This document shows, piece by piece, positions 33,247-43,700 of a stretch of DNA of 64,000 bases. The translations under genes were made by a program, and so were the position numbers. The stretch is from the NCBI GenBank assembly GCA_045602385.1, contig JAZSBL010000023.1, forward strand, positions 62,001-126,000, written 5' to 3'. Position 1 is the first letter of the stretch. Each line of letters begins with the position of its first letter. The DNA is from SVTX01 sp045602385 (GTDB lineage: Bacteria; Bacillota; Clostridia; Oscillospirales; CAG-272). The notes beneath the pieces are model-generated. The model ran no database searches. It worked only from the letters and a program-made list of their open reading frames with translations, and had not been told where the DNA came from.

Positions 33247-36200
33247 ATGAAAAGGACAAGATTTCAAAGGATTGTGACTTTGATGCTTTGTTTGGCCTTT
33301 GTGTTAAGCGGCTTTTCGGTAACCGCTTATGCAACCGATGCTTCGGTTGATGAAACAAAGGGATCGTCAGGCTCTGCCTACGACGCAAGCAAGGAATACG
33401 AGTCATTGAACACAATCTCCTATGCGCAGTATCTTAAGGATGCCGGCGCAAAAGAGGCGAGTGGCAGTATTGTTATCAATGCTGTTCGCGACCTCTACTG
33501 GAACGGTGATAAGGGTACTACGGTGCCTGTTAATGAGGATACCGTTCTTAAAATCGACGGAAGGGATGCGTTGCTAACGCCCTCTACGGGTACGGCTGCG
33601 TGGAAGGTTGAAGTGCCCGAAAGAGCGCTTTACACCATCACGTTCGTCTACTACTCGTACGTAAGGTCGGGCGAGGAGACGAAGGCTGATTCCATTGAGC
33701 GAGTTCTGAAGATCAACAATCAGATCCCGTTCTCCGAGGCGCGCAACATTACCATTAAGAAGAATTGGCTCAACGACTATCCCGATGCCAAGTACATTGG
33801 CAAGGAAGACAAGAATGACGTTCTTGCCAAGGGCTTAGCGGCAGGTCTTGATGGTGAGATCAATGGCGACGCACTTACATTCAAGTATCCCGAATACTGG
33901 ACAGGCGCGATTACCGCATTCTGCGAGGAATACGGTATCAGATTCATGAAGCGCGATATCTACAACAACGAGATACGTCCCGCGGCATTCCAGAGCCCCG
34001 AATGGTCGGAATACACCGTTACAGACTCTATGGGCTTCTATACCGAGGCGTTTACATTCGTTCTCGAAAAGGGACAGAATATCATCGCTCTTGAAGGCAA
34101 GAACGCGGATCTCGCGATCGGTGAGATAATCCTTTCCCCCTCTGAGAAGGTGATCACATACAACGATTACAAGGAGCTCTACAAGGGCCAGCCCGACGGA
34201 AAGGGAAGCATCAAGATTGAGGCGGAGTATACCGCTAACGCTTCCGACAAGACTATATACCCCGTTGAGGACTCCGCAAATGCGATGACCTCTCCTCACG
34301 ACCCCGGTAAGACTGTTCTTAATACCATGGGCGGCGAGAAATGGCAGACTGCGGGTCAGGCGGTCTCCTATAAGTTCCGCGTTGATGAGTCGGGTATGTA
34401 CGATCTCGCCTTCCGCTTTATGCAGAACGTGCTTGACGGTATGTTCGTAAACCGTGTGCTTTACATTTACAGCGATGACAGCCTCTCTGAGGGCGATCTT
34501 GGTTACTATGACGGAGTTCCGTTCGAGGAGGCCAAGGCGCTTACCTTCAATTTCTCCGAGAGTTGGCAGACAACAAAGGCTACCGACGGTGACGAGGAGT
34601 TCAAGTTCTACTTTAAGAAGGGTGTTACTTACACCATAAAGCTTGAGGTAACGCTTGGCTCTATGGCTGATATCATAAACACCGTTCAGTCCTCGCTTGA
34701 CAGCATCAACCAGGATTACCTTTCTATCATTCAGCTTACCGGATCTACCCCCGATACGCTTCGTGACTACGGATTCTCAAGAATCATGCCCGACGTTCTT
34801 ATCGACATGGTAAGACAGGCGCAGATCCTTAACTACGAGAGTGATAACGAGGCAGAGTGGGGCGTTGCCCAGAAGCTCACCGCGCTTGCGGGTGAGAAGT
34901 CTTCCAGCGTCGGTACGCTCCAGAAGATTTCCGATCTTCTTCTCGACATGGGAAGAGATGAGGATCAGATAGCAAGACTTCTTGAGCGTCTTAAGAGCTA
35001 CATCGGTACTCTCGGTACATTCCTCTCTGACGCAAAGACACAGCCCTTGCAGCTCGACTACATAATGGTTCAGGGCGCAGGTCAGGAAACCCCTGAGGCT
35101 GAGGCTAACTGGTGGGATACATTTATATTTGAAATTTCCAGATTCTTCTGGTCCTTCTTCCGTGACTATGATGCGGTCGGCGTCATGAGCGAGTCGGATG
35201 AGGGCGAGGCTCTTGAGGTTTGGCTTGCAACCGGTCGTGACCAGTTCCAGGTCAAGAGAAACCTCGTAAACAACAGCTTCGTTCACAACGAGGAGCGCGG
35301 ATACGATATTCCCGTCGAGCTTAAGCTCGTTGCGGGTGGAACGCTTCTTCCTTCTATCCTTGCAAATCAGGGACCTGACGTTTACCTCGGTCTTGACCAG
35401 GGAAGCGTAATCAACTACGCTATACGTTCGGCTATTTTGGAGGTCGACGGATTTGAGGACTTTGAGGAAGTGTCCAAGTCCTTCAATGAGGCGGCTATGA
35501 TCGTTCTTTGCATGGATAACTCCGAGGGTGAGACACACTATTACGGTCTCCCCGAGTCTCAGGGCTTCTCCATGATGTATATCCGCGTTGATATACTTGC
35601 CGATCTCGGTATCGAGATCCCCGAAACATGGGACGATATTATGGCGGCTATTCCTAAGCTCCAGTCCAAGAACATGCAGATGGGTCTTACAACCGACTCC
35701 ACCATCCACCTATACCAGATGGGCGGCGAGCTTTTCGCAGACAACGGTATGAGAATCAATCTTGACTCTCAGGTAGGTCTTGCGGCGTTCCAGAAGACCT
35801 GTGATTTGTTCACAAAGTACGGATTCCCCTATTCATACGATGCAGCTAACCGTTTCAGAACCGGTGAGATGCCTATCATTATCGCAGACTACACCGCTCT
35901 CTACAACCAGCTCAAGGTATTTGCGACCGAGATCGACGGATCCTGGATAATGGTTCCCGTTCCCGGAACTAAGAGCTATGACGAAAACGGTCAGCTTATC
36001 GTTGATGAAAACGGAAAGGCGATCCCCAACAACAAGGCGATCTCCGCTGTTTCCGCTTCGGTTCTCGTAAGAGGCGGCGAAGATAAGAAGAATGAGTCCT
36101 GGGAATACATCAAGTGGTTCACCGGTGACGAGTGCCAGGCTGAGTACTCAAACGAGATGGTAGCACTTCTCGGTCCTTCTGCAAAGTACAACACGGCAAA

Positions 36201-36741
36201 TATTAAGGCGCTTGAAAAGCTCCCGTGGACAACTGAAGAGCTTAACAGGATCAGGGCTCAGTTTAACAACCTTGCATCTATCCCCAACTACCCCGGAAGA
36301 TACATCGTTGCCCGTTACATAGAGTTCGCATTCCTTGCGGCTTATAATAATAACGAAGATCCCCAGCAGGCAATGCGTTCCTACATTACTGCTATAAATA
36401 AGGAAATAACACGTAAACGTGCCGAGTTTGGCCTTGAGACTCTTGAACAGGGTCAGACGCTGGCAGCTAAGAGATTTGATCAGGCAAAGGCGGCTGTATC
36501 CGAGCTCGTGAGCAGAAATGCCAAGTATGAGGCACTCTCCGAGGACGTTGCATACGCTATAAAGACCAATGACGTTGCATACATCCATTCGGTTGCAGAT
36601 GGTATTTTGGCGCTTACGAACGTTGATAACTCCGTTGTCATTTCGAAGGGCCCCGATATCACGGGATTGACAGAGGCTCAGCTTCTTTACTATCTCTCTG
36701 TGGCTCTTTCGACCGGCGCGGATGCATTGGCAACATACTGA
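33247..36741 (+). CDS. Large exported solute-binding protein with beta-sandwich modules
   Basis: The 1,164-residue product has a Sec signal peptide (about 1-30, cleavage after AYA). Two beta-rich modules resembling carbohydrate-binding or jelly-roll domains follow (about 75-300 and 320-468), then a helical linker (about 470-600) and a family 1 extracellular solute-binding domain (about 655-1060; GPDVYLGLDQGS, ETWDDIMAAIPKL, AISAVSASVLVRGGEDKKNE). Most sugar-binding proteins are 400-550 residues and are lipoproteins; here the expected lipobox position reads LSGF, with no Cys, so lipid anchoring is not predicted. It heads the operon, 42 bases before an ABC permease pair, and probably delivers an oligosaccharide. 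Confidence 0.85.
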   Translation: MKRTRFQRIVTLMLCLAFVLSGFSVTAYATDASVDETKGSSGSAYDASKEYESLNTISYAQYLKDAGAKEASGSIVINAVRDLYWNGDKGTTVPVNEDTVLKIDGRDALLTPSTGTAAWKVEVPERALYTITFVYYSYVRSGEETKADSIERVLKINNQIPFSEARNITIKKNWLNDYPDAKYIGKEDKNDVLAKGLAAGLDGEINGDALTFKYPEYWTGAITAFCEEYGIRFMKRDIYNNEIRPAAFQSPEWSEYTVTDSMGFYTEAFTFVLEKGQNIIALEGKNADLAIGEIILSPSEKVITYNDYKELYKGQPDGKGSIKIEAEYTANASDKTIYPVEDSANAMTSPHDPGKTVLNTMGGEKWQTAGQAVSYKFRVDESGMYDLAFRFMQNVLDGMFVNRVLYIYSDDSLSEGDLGYYDGVPFEEAKALTFNFSESWQTTKATDGDEEFKFYFKKGVTYTIKLEVTLGSMADIINTVQSSLDSINQDYLSIIQLTGSTPDTLRDYGFSRIMPDVLIDMVRQAQILNYESDNEAEWGVAQKLTALAGEKSSSVGTLQKISDLLLDMGRDEDQIARLLERLKSYIGTLGTFLSDAKTQPLQLDYIMVQGAGQETPEAEANWWDTFIFEISRFFWSFFRDYDAVGVMSESDEGEALEVWLATGRDQFQVKRNLVNNSFVHNEERGYDIPVELKLVAGGTLLPSILANQGPDVYLGLDQGSVINYAIRSAILEVDGFEDFEEVSKSFNEAAMIVLCMDNSEGETHYYGLPESQGFSMMYIRVDILADLGIEIPETWDDIMAAIPKLQSKNMQMGLTTDSTIHLYQMGGELFADNGMRINLDSQVGLAAFQKTCDLFTKYGFPYSYDAANRFRTGEMPIIIADYTALYNQLKVFATEIDGSWIMVPVPGTKSYDENGQLIVDENGKAIPNNKAISAVSASVLVRGGEDKKNESWEYIKWFTGDECQAEYSNEMVALLGPSAKYNTANIKALEKLPWTTEELNRIRAQFNNLASIPNYPGRYIVARYIEFAFLAAYNNNEDPQQAMRSYITAINKEITRKRAEFGLETLEQGQTLAAKRFDQAKAAVSELVSRNAKYEALSEDVAYAIKTNDVAYIHSVADGILALTNVDNSVVISKGPDITGLTEAQLLYYLSVALSTGADALATY

Positions 36742-36782
36742 TCCCATCATATTACACTGTGAATCTGCAAAGGAGATAAAAA

Positions 36783-37730
36783 ATGTCGAATAAAACAGCA
36801 GAAAAGAAAGCTGTTTCGCGTAAAGACATGACGATGATGCAGTGGACGTGGAAGGAAATGAAGAAAAACTGGCTCGCCTATCTCATGGTGGCGCCTTACC
36901 TCCTCATTTTCACACTGTTCACCATCGTGCCTGTCCTGCTTTCCGCGGTGCTCAGCTTTACGAACTTTAATATGCTGGAAATGCCTGATTTCATTTTTAT
37001 GGACAACTACATTATGTTGTTCTTTGATGATGACATATTCCTGACAGCTTGTACAAATACATTCATTTTTGCTTGTATCGTAGGACCTGCTTCCTACTTA
37101 CTCTCATTCCTTGTTGCTTGGTTTATCAACGAGCTTCCTCCGAAGATCCGCGCGATAGTAACTCTTATCTTCTACGCGCCCTCTATCTCCGGTCAGGTTT
37201 ACCTTATCTGGGGTACGCTCTTCTCGGCGGACTCCTACGGTTGGGTAAACGCGACGCTCCTTGAGCTTGGACTTATAGACAAGGAAATAGCGTTCTTCAA
37301 GGACGCAAATTACGTAATGCCGCTTTGTATAGTGGTTTCGCTTTGGACATCCCTTGGTACCGCCTTCCTTTCCTTTATCGCGGGACTTCAGGGCGTTGAC
37401 CGCTCGCTTTACGAGGCGGGTGCGGTTGACGGTGTCAAGAACCGTTGGCAGGAGCTTTATTACATAACGCTTCCTTCCATGCGTCCTCAGCTCATGTTCG
37501 GTGCGGTCATGGCTATCACCGGCTCCTTCGGCTTCGGCGGAATAGTTACCGCGCTTTGCGGATTCCCCTCGGTCGACTATGCGGCGCACACTATCGTTCA
37601 CCACCTTGAGGACTACGGCGGCCAAAGATATGAGGTCGGTTATTCCTCCGCTATCGCGGTCGTACTGTTCGCGATAATGGTCGGTGCTAATGCTCTGGTA
37701 AAGAAGATTCTCTCGAAGGTAGGTGTGTAA
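36783..37730 (+). CDS. Sugar ABC transporter permease, UgpA/MalF-like
   Basis: The 315-residue product has six membrane spans and the EAA loop (EAGAVDGVKNRWQE, about 215-230) that contacts the ATPase. It pairs with the following MalG-like permease, which starts 1 base after its stop. Together they form the channel for the binding protein encoded upstream. No ATP-binding subunit is encoded anywhere in this locus. Confidence 0.93.
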   Translation: MSNKTAEKKAVSRKDMTMMQWTWKEMKKNWLAYLMVAPYLLIFTLFTIVPVLLSAVLSFTNFNMLEMPDFIFMDNYIMLFFDDDIFLTACTNTFIFACIVGPASYLLSFLVAWFINELPPKIRAIVTLIFYAPSISGQVYLIWGTLFSADSYGWVNATLLELGLIDKEIAFFKDANYVMPLCIVVSLWTSLGTAFLSFIAGLQGVDRSLYEAGAVDGVKNRWQELYYITLPSMRPQLMFGAVMAITGSFGFGGIVTALCGFPSVDYAAHTIVHHLEDYGGQRYEVGYSSAIAVVLFAIMVGANALVKKILSKVGV

Positions 37731-37731
37731 T

Positions 37732-38607
37732 ATGGCAGCAAAGTTAAGAACCAGAAACCATAAGGTCGTATTTGCACGCTCTGCCGGCGGTGACGCGGGA
37801 ATCACGATAATGCTCGTTTTGCTTGGCGCATTCATGTTCTTGCCTATGGTATACGTCGTGATGCAGTCACTAAAGCCTCTTGACGAGCTTTGGATGTATC
37901 CTCCCCGATTCTTCGTTACCTCGCCGACGCTTGGAAACTTCGGCTCGCTCTTCTCACTTATGAATATCTCTTGGGTTCCTTTCTCAAGATACATATTCAA
38001 CACCGTCTTTACATCCGTAATGGGTACCTTCGGCCACCTGTTCATCGCGTCTCTCGCGGCTTACACATTGGCTAAGATCAAGTTCCCCGGCGGTAAGGCG
38101 ATATTCAAAACAATTCAGACATCCCTTATGTTCAACTCGACGGTTACCGGAATTACTTCCTTTATTATATTGTCCGCGTTCGGTTGGCTTGATACCTATC
38201 TCGCTATCATCGTTCCCGCATGGGGATCGACACTCGGCCTTTATCTTATGAAGCAGTTCATGGACACCAACGTTCCCGATACGGTCCTTGAATCCTCAAG
38301 ACTTGACGGCGCGGGTGAGCTTCGTACATATTGGGTAATCGCAATGCCTATGGTTAAGCCCGCTTGGCTTACACTTATAGTTTACTCGTTCCAGGGACTC
38401 TGGAACGCGGGCGCATCGGCGTACATTCACTCCGAGCAGCTCAAATCTCTTAACTACGCGATCGGACAGATCACCGCCGGCGGTATCAAGCGTGCGGGTG
38501 CATCTGCGGCGGCTCAGGTCGTTATGATGCTTGTTCCGATCATGGTATTCGTATTCTCTCAGTCCAATATCGTTGAAACGATGGGTTCGAGTGGAATGAA
38601 AGACTAA
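37732..38607 (+). CDS. Sugar ABC transporter permease, UgpE/MalG-like
   Basis: The 291-residue product has six spans and the EAA loop ESSRLDGAGELRTYW. The ATG at 37732 follows AGGTAGGTG and overlaps the preceding unit closely; the in-frame GTG nine bases earlier is less likely. A GAAGGAGG follows the gene for the next start, so translation of the chain is tightly linked. Confidence 0.93.
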   Translation: MAAKLRTRNHKVVFARSAGGDAGITIMLVLLGAFMFLPMVYVVMQSLKPLDELWMYPPRFFVTSPTLGNFGSLFSLMNISWVPFSRYIFNTVFTSVMGTFGHLFIASLAAYTLAKIKFPGGKAIFKTIQTSLMFNSTVTGITSFIILSAFGWLDTYLAIIVPAWGSTLGLYLMKQFMDTNVPDTVLESSRLDGAGELRTYWVIAMPMVKPAWLTLIVYSFQGLWNAGASAYIHSEQLKSLNYAIGQITAGGIKRAGASAAAQVVMMLVPIMVFVFSQSNIVETMGSSGMKD

Positions 38608-38628
38608 TTGAAGGAGGAAAAGTAGATA

Positions 38629-40773
38629 ATGAAAAGATCTGCAAAAATTCTTTGCGCGTTGTTTATTATAATCATGCTTGCCTCCTGTGTAGTTATGGCG
38701 GTAAGCGCAGGATCTGCTTACCAGACCTACACGTACTCAATTGGCGGATATGCGTTATATTCTCCCGATGCGTACGTTGCAGACGCTAATATCGTAACCT
38801 CTGAAACAATGGGACTTGAGGTTCCGCTGTCAAAAAACGTCAGCGACCTCACCACGGACGATAAGGACAACGTTTATATCGCGGATACGGGAAACAACAG
38901 AGTCGTTTGCCTTGACCGCTATTACAACGAGAAGTTTATCATAAACACCTTCGTTAATGACAAGGGTGTTGCGGATAAGCTCAACTCCCCCCAGGGTATC
39001 TTCGTTTCCTCGGATCGCATTTGGGTTTGTGATACGGGTAGGCAGAGAATAGTTGTATTTGACAGGAACGGTGAGTTTGTCAAGATCATTGAGGCTCCTA
39101 AGTCGAACCTCTTTGGTGACAACGCTCTCTATAAGCCGGTCGCTATCGCGGTCGACCAGTACAACAGACTCTTTGTAGTATCGTCCAGTACCTATCAGGG
39201 TATTATCGTTATGACCGAAAACGGTGAGTTCACCGGATTTATCGGAGCTCAGGCGACAACACTTTCTGCTTGGGATATCCTCTGGAAGCGTTTCCAGACC
39301 GATGAGCAGAAGGCGCAGCAGACAGAGAACCTCTCTACAGAGTTCAACAACATCACAATCGACCAGGATGGATTTATTTACGTAACCACATCCGGTATAG
39401 ATGCCGCATCGGTTGAAAGCGCTATCAAGGGCAAGGCTGCCGACGGTAAGTACATGCCCGTTAAGATGCTCAACACCAACGGTGATGAGATCATGAAGAG
39501 AAACGGCTTCTGGCCCCCTGCGGGTGAGGTCGACTTCTCGACCGCCCAAGAGGATGAGATAAAAGGTGCGTCAACTATTACCGACGTTGCCGTAGGCCCC
39601 GAGGGCACGTGGTCTATCATAGACTCCAAGAGACAGAGAATATACACCTACGATGCAAACGGAAACCTTCTCTTTGCGTTCGGTGACAGCGGTAGACTTG
39701 TTGGTAACCTCCAGCTGGTTAAGGCTATTACCTATCAGGGTGACAAGCTTCTCGTTCTCGACTATGCTACAAGTGAAATTACGGTGTTTAAGCGCACCGA
39801 CTACGGTAACATTCTTATTTCCGCGATAGAGGCTGAGAATGACCGTGACTTCAATCTTGCGATCAATCGCTGGACTGAGGTCCTTCAGCGTAACTCCAAC
39901 TTCGATGCCGCGTACGTCGGTATCGGTCAGGCAATGTACCTCAACGGTGAGTATGAGGAGTCGCTTGAATATTTCGAGGCTGCTTACGACACGACCAACT
40001 GGTCCAAGTCCTTCCAGGAGATCAGAAAACTTTGGATGTCGGATTACTTCCTCGTGCTTATACTTGTTATAGTAGCTATTATCGTTGGATTTACCTTCTG
40101 CAACAAGTTCATTACAAAAGTTAACAAAAAGGCTGCTACATCGGGCAAAAAGAGGACCTTTGGCGAGGAGCTGGCCTACGGCTTCTACGTCATACTCCAT
40201 CCCTTTGACGGATTCTGGGATCTTAAACACGAAAAGCGCGGATCTGTAAGAGCTTCGCTTGTATTTATCGGCGCAACGGTCCTTGCATTCTTCTACCAGT
40301 CTATAGGTCAGGGATATCTTCTTAACCCTGAGGGTGCTTACCAGACTATCTGGGTACAGATGATCGGCGTCCTCGTTCCTCTCATGCTATTCGTAGTAGC
40401 AAACTGGTGTCTTACCACCTTGTTTGAGGGTGAAGGTAGCTTTAAGGATATTTTCATCGCATGCTCGTACAGCTTGCTTCCGGTTCCTATGCTTCTCATT
40501 CCCGTTACCATCGCATCTAACGTGGTAACTCTTGCAGAGGTCGATATCATTTCGTTTATTTCAACGCTTGCATTTATATGGCTTGGAATACTCGTTGTAT
40601 TCGGAACTCAGGTAACTCACGACTATACGATGGGCAAGAACATTATTACAATTCTTGGTACCATAGTCGGTATGGTATTTATCATGTTTATAGTTCTTCT
40701 GTTCTCAACACTCGTTGGAAAGATGGTAGGACTTGTAACGAATATTATCACCGAGCTTAGGTACAGGGCATAA
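38629..40773 (+). CDS. NHL-propeller, TPR and Yip1-domain membrane protein
   Basis: The 714-residue product starts with a hydrophobic signal containing LASC, a possible lipobox. Residues ~60-395 contain NHL-type beta-propeller repeats (NVYIADTGNNRVVCLDRY, IWVCDTGRQRIVVFDRNG, WSIIDSKRQRIYTYDANG). A TPR pair follows (about 398-460: WTEVLQRNSNFDAAYVGIGQ). A membrane span at ~473-492 leads to a basic cytoplasmic loop and a Yip1-type domain with about five spans (505-712). The propeller should face outside. Yip1-domain proteins of this design accompany ABC sugar permeases and DUF5696 proteins in some Firmicutes. Its role (assembly, sensing or coupling) is not known. Confidence 0.85.
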   Translation: MKRSAKILCALFIIIMLASCVVMAVSAGSAYQTYTYSIGGYALYSPDAYVADANIVTSETMGLEVPLSKNVSDLTTDDKDNVYIADTGNNRVVCLDRYYNEKFIINTFVNDKGVADKLNSPQGIFVSSDRIWVCDTGRQRIVVFDRNGEFVKIIEAPKSNLFGDNALYKPVAIAVDQYNRLFVVSSSTYQGIIVMTENGEFTGFIGAQATTLSAWDILWKRFQTDEQKAQQTENLSTEFNNITIDQDGFIYVTTSGIDAASVESAIKGKAADGKYMPVKMLNTNGDEIMKRNGFWPPAGEVDFSTAQEDEIKGASTITDVAVGPEGTWSIIDSKRQRIYTYDANGNLLFAFGDSGRLVGNLQLVKAITYQGDKLLVLDYATSEITVFKRTDYGNILISAIEAENDRDFNLAINRWTEVLQRNSNFDAAYVGIGQAMYLNGEYEESLEYFEAAYDTTNWSKSFQEIRKLWMSDYFLVLILVIVAIIVGFTFCNKFITKVNKKAATSGKKRTFGEELAYGFYVILHPFDGFWDLKHEKRGSVRASLVFIGATVLAFFYQSIGQGYLLNPEGAYQTIWVQMIGVLVPLMLFVVANWCLTTLFEGEGSFKDIFIACSYSLLPVPMLLIPVTIASNVVTLAEVDIISFISTLAFIWLGILVVFGTQVTHDYTMGKNIITILGTIVGMVFIMFIVLLFSTLVGKMVGLVTNIITELRYRA

Positions 40774-40798
40774 TCACAGAAAGGAGAGTAATATTAAA

Positions 40799-43700
40799 AT
40801 GAAGAATATTTACAAATTAATATCGTTGCTCTTGGCTGTGATGATGGTCCTCAGCGCAATGACAGTACTGTTTACCATTGACGTTTTCGCAGAAGACGGC
40901 ACCGAAACAGAAACAGGTACATCAAGCGAGTCCGGAAGTGAAACAGGCAGCGAAGAAATTGAAAATGCGGAGCCGTTTGACTATCTCACATCATATTTTG
41001 CAACACCCGAGGAAAAGCTTGCTACCATGAAGCTGGCGTATAAGGTTGGCGACGTATGCTTGTACGTTGATTCCTACAGCGGCGAGGTGGCTTACGTCAA
41101 CGAAAAGACAGGCGAAAAGCTTTTCTCAAACCCCTATGACGTGGCTTCTACAACAGGTAATGATGCCACAAAGCACGAGATCCTTTCACAGATCATCGTT
41201 GAATACAAGAAATCTACCGCTTCGCTTAATGACCCTACCGAAAAGCTGACCAGCTATTTGGATGCGGCAGAACGCGGACAGATCACCGTTGAAAATATCA
41301 AGGGTGGTATCCGCGTTGAGTACGCTATCGGTCGTGAGCAGAGCAAGATGCTTGTTCCCAGGCTCATTTCTATGGAAAGATTTGAAGAAATGATCCTCGC
41401 GCCTCTTCTTGAGGTGTTTGGAGCTGAGCTTTACAATCCCCGTTCTCAAAACTCTGACGTATTTGATGTTCAGAAAATGCTTTCTTATTACATGGTCTAC
41501 TCTGTAGACGAGCTTGACAGAAGCGTTTACTCCGCATCTGATATCAAGAACATGGAGAACACCTTCGGTGGTGTCTTTGAGAATCTTCGCGACTCCGATG
41601 CTCAGTATGCGAGAACTCTTAAGCAGTTCCCGATAATCGAGACAATGGACGTTTACGTATTTGACCCTAAGGCGGGCGACAAGGAGCTTGCCCGCGCAGA
41701 GGAGATCATCACAAAGTATTGTCCTGAGTACACATACGAAGAGCTTGCGTATGACCACATCCTGACCGACTATCAGTCGGATGACTCTAATCCCCCGCTC
41801 TTCAGAATGGCTCTTGAATATAAGATAACCGATGACGGTCTCGAGGTTACACTTCCTGCAAACGGTATACGCTTCAATGAGTCCATCTATACTCTTGAGG
41901 CTATTCAGATCCTCCCCTACATGGGAGCAGGTAACACCGCTTATGACGGATACAACTTCTTCCCGGACGGCTCCGGCGCGCTCTTTGATTTCCAGGGATA
42001 CGCAGAGCAGATCTCGGTAGAGGGTAAGGTATACGGCGATGACTTTACTCGTTCTGAAATAGCGGGTAAGTATCAGAATGCGATTCGCTATCCCGTATTC
42101 GGTATAGTAGAGGAGACTGTTTACTACACCTATCAGAGCTACGACAAGGAGGGCGCTAAGGTTGGCGATGAGATCAAGCTTGCAGGTAACATTGTAGAGG
42201 CCGTAAAAGCTCATGAAGCAGGCGAAACTGTAGGCTTCTGCAGCGGAAAGACTGAAGATCTTGCAGATAAGTATAAATCAACAATTTACGCATCCTCAAC
42301 CGACATAAACAAAGTCGTTGAAAAGAGAGGATTCCTGTGCATCATTGAGGAAGGCGACGCGCTTGCATCTCTCACGACCTTGAATGAGCCTGATGCAAGA
42401 GCGGATTACAGCACGATCAAGGTTGCGGTAACCCCTAGACCGAAGGATAAGTTCAAGCTTGACGGCGCCGAGGGCGATATCACGGTAGTTTCCGAGCGAA
42501 AGTATGTTGGTAACTATAAAATGAAGTACATAACTCTTTCCGATGCCGATGAGGCAGAGGACGGAGTAGAGGTTTATGATGCTTCTTGGTTCGGTATGGC
42601 GGTTGCTTACCGTGATTACCTCACAAGAAACGGTATCATTTCCCGTCTTTCCGACGATGAGATTACAAGTGACATTCCGCTTTACATCGAAACATTCGGT
42701 ACGATCGAAACAACAGAGAAGATCCTTTCTATCCCCGTTACGGTAATGGCTCCTCTTACGACCTTTGACAACGTAGAGACTATTTACAACGAGCTTTCCG
42801 CGGACGGCATAAAGAATATCAATTTCAAGCTTACCGGTTACGCTAACGGCGGTATGTGGTATACGATACCCGGAAATCTTAAGTTTGAGAAGGCTGTTGG
42901 CGGCAACGACGGCTTCCAGGAGCTTCTTGACAAGGCAAACGAGGTCAACAAGAATGCCGACAGTAATTTCGGTATTTTCCCCGACTTCGACTTTGCTTAC
43001 GTGAAGGATACAAATCTCTTCAGCGGTTATTCCGCATATAAGCACAACGCAAAGACCATTGATGACAGATATGCATCAAGAAGAGAGTGGAGTGCTACAC
43101 AGCAGAAATACGTAAACTACTTTGAAATGGTAGTTTCTCCTGCTTACTTTGTAGAGTTCTACGAAAAGCTTAAGAAGAATTACGCAGACAAGTATGAGGG
43201 CGTTATCGGTATATCGGTATCTACTCTCGGTAATGCGCTTAACTCCGACTTCGATGAGGATGAGCCCTACAATAGAGAAGATTCCAAGCAGCACACCATC
43301 GATGCCTTCAAGCATTTCAGCGAGACCTACGGACAGGTAATGACCGACGGTGGAAATGCTTACACATGGCAATACGTTGACCACATGCTTGGAGTTGCAC
43401 TTGATTCTTCAAGATACAACTTTGCGTCCCGCTCCGTTCCTTTCATAGGCGTTGTTCTTCATGGCTCGATGAACTTTGCGGGCAAGCCCCTCAATATGGA
43501 GGGTGACCTTCAGTACGCAATGCTTAAGGCAATTGAGAACGGCGCATCTCCTTACTTCGTGCTTTCTTTCCAGAACACCCAGGAGCTTAAGGAAGACCAG
43601 CAGCTTAGTAAGTATTACTCCATCAGATACGATATTTGGGGCAATGATATAAACAACACATATGCCGTATTGAATAACGTGCTTGCCGATGTACAGAATA

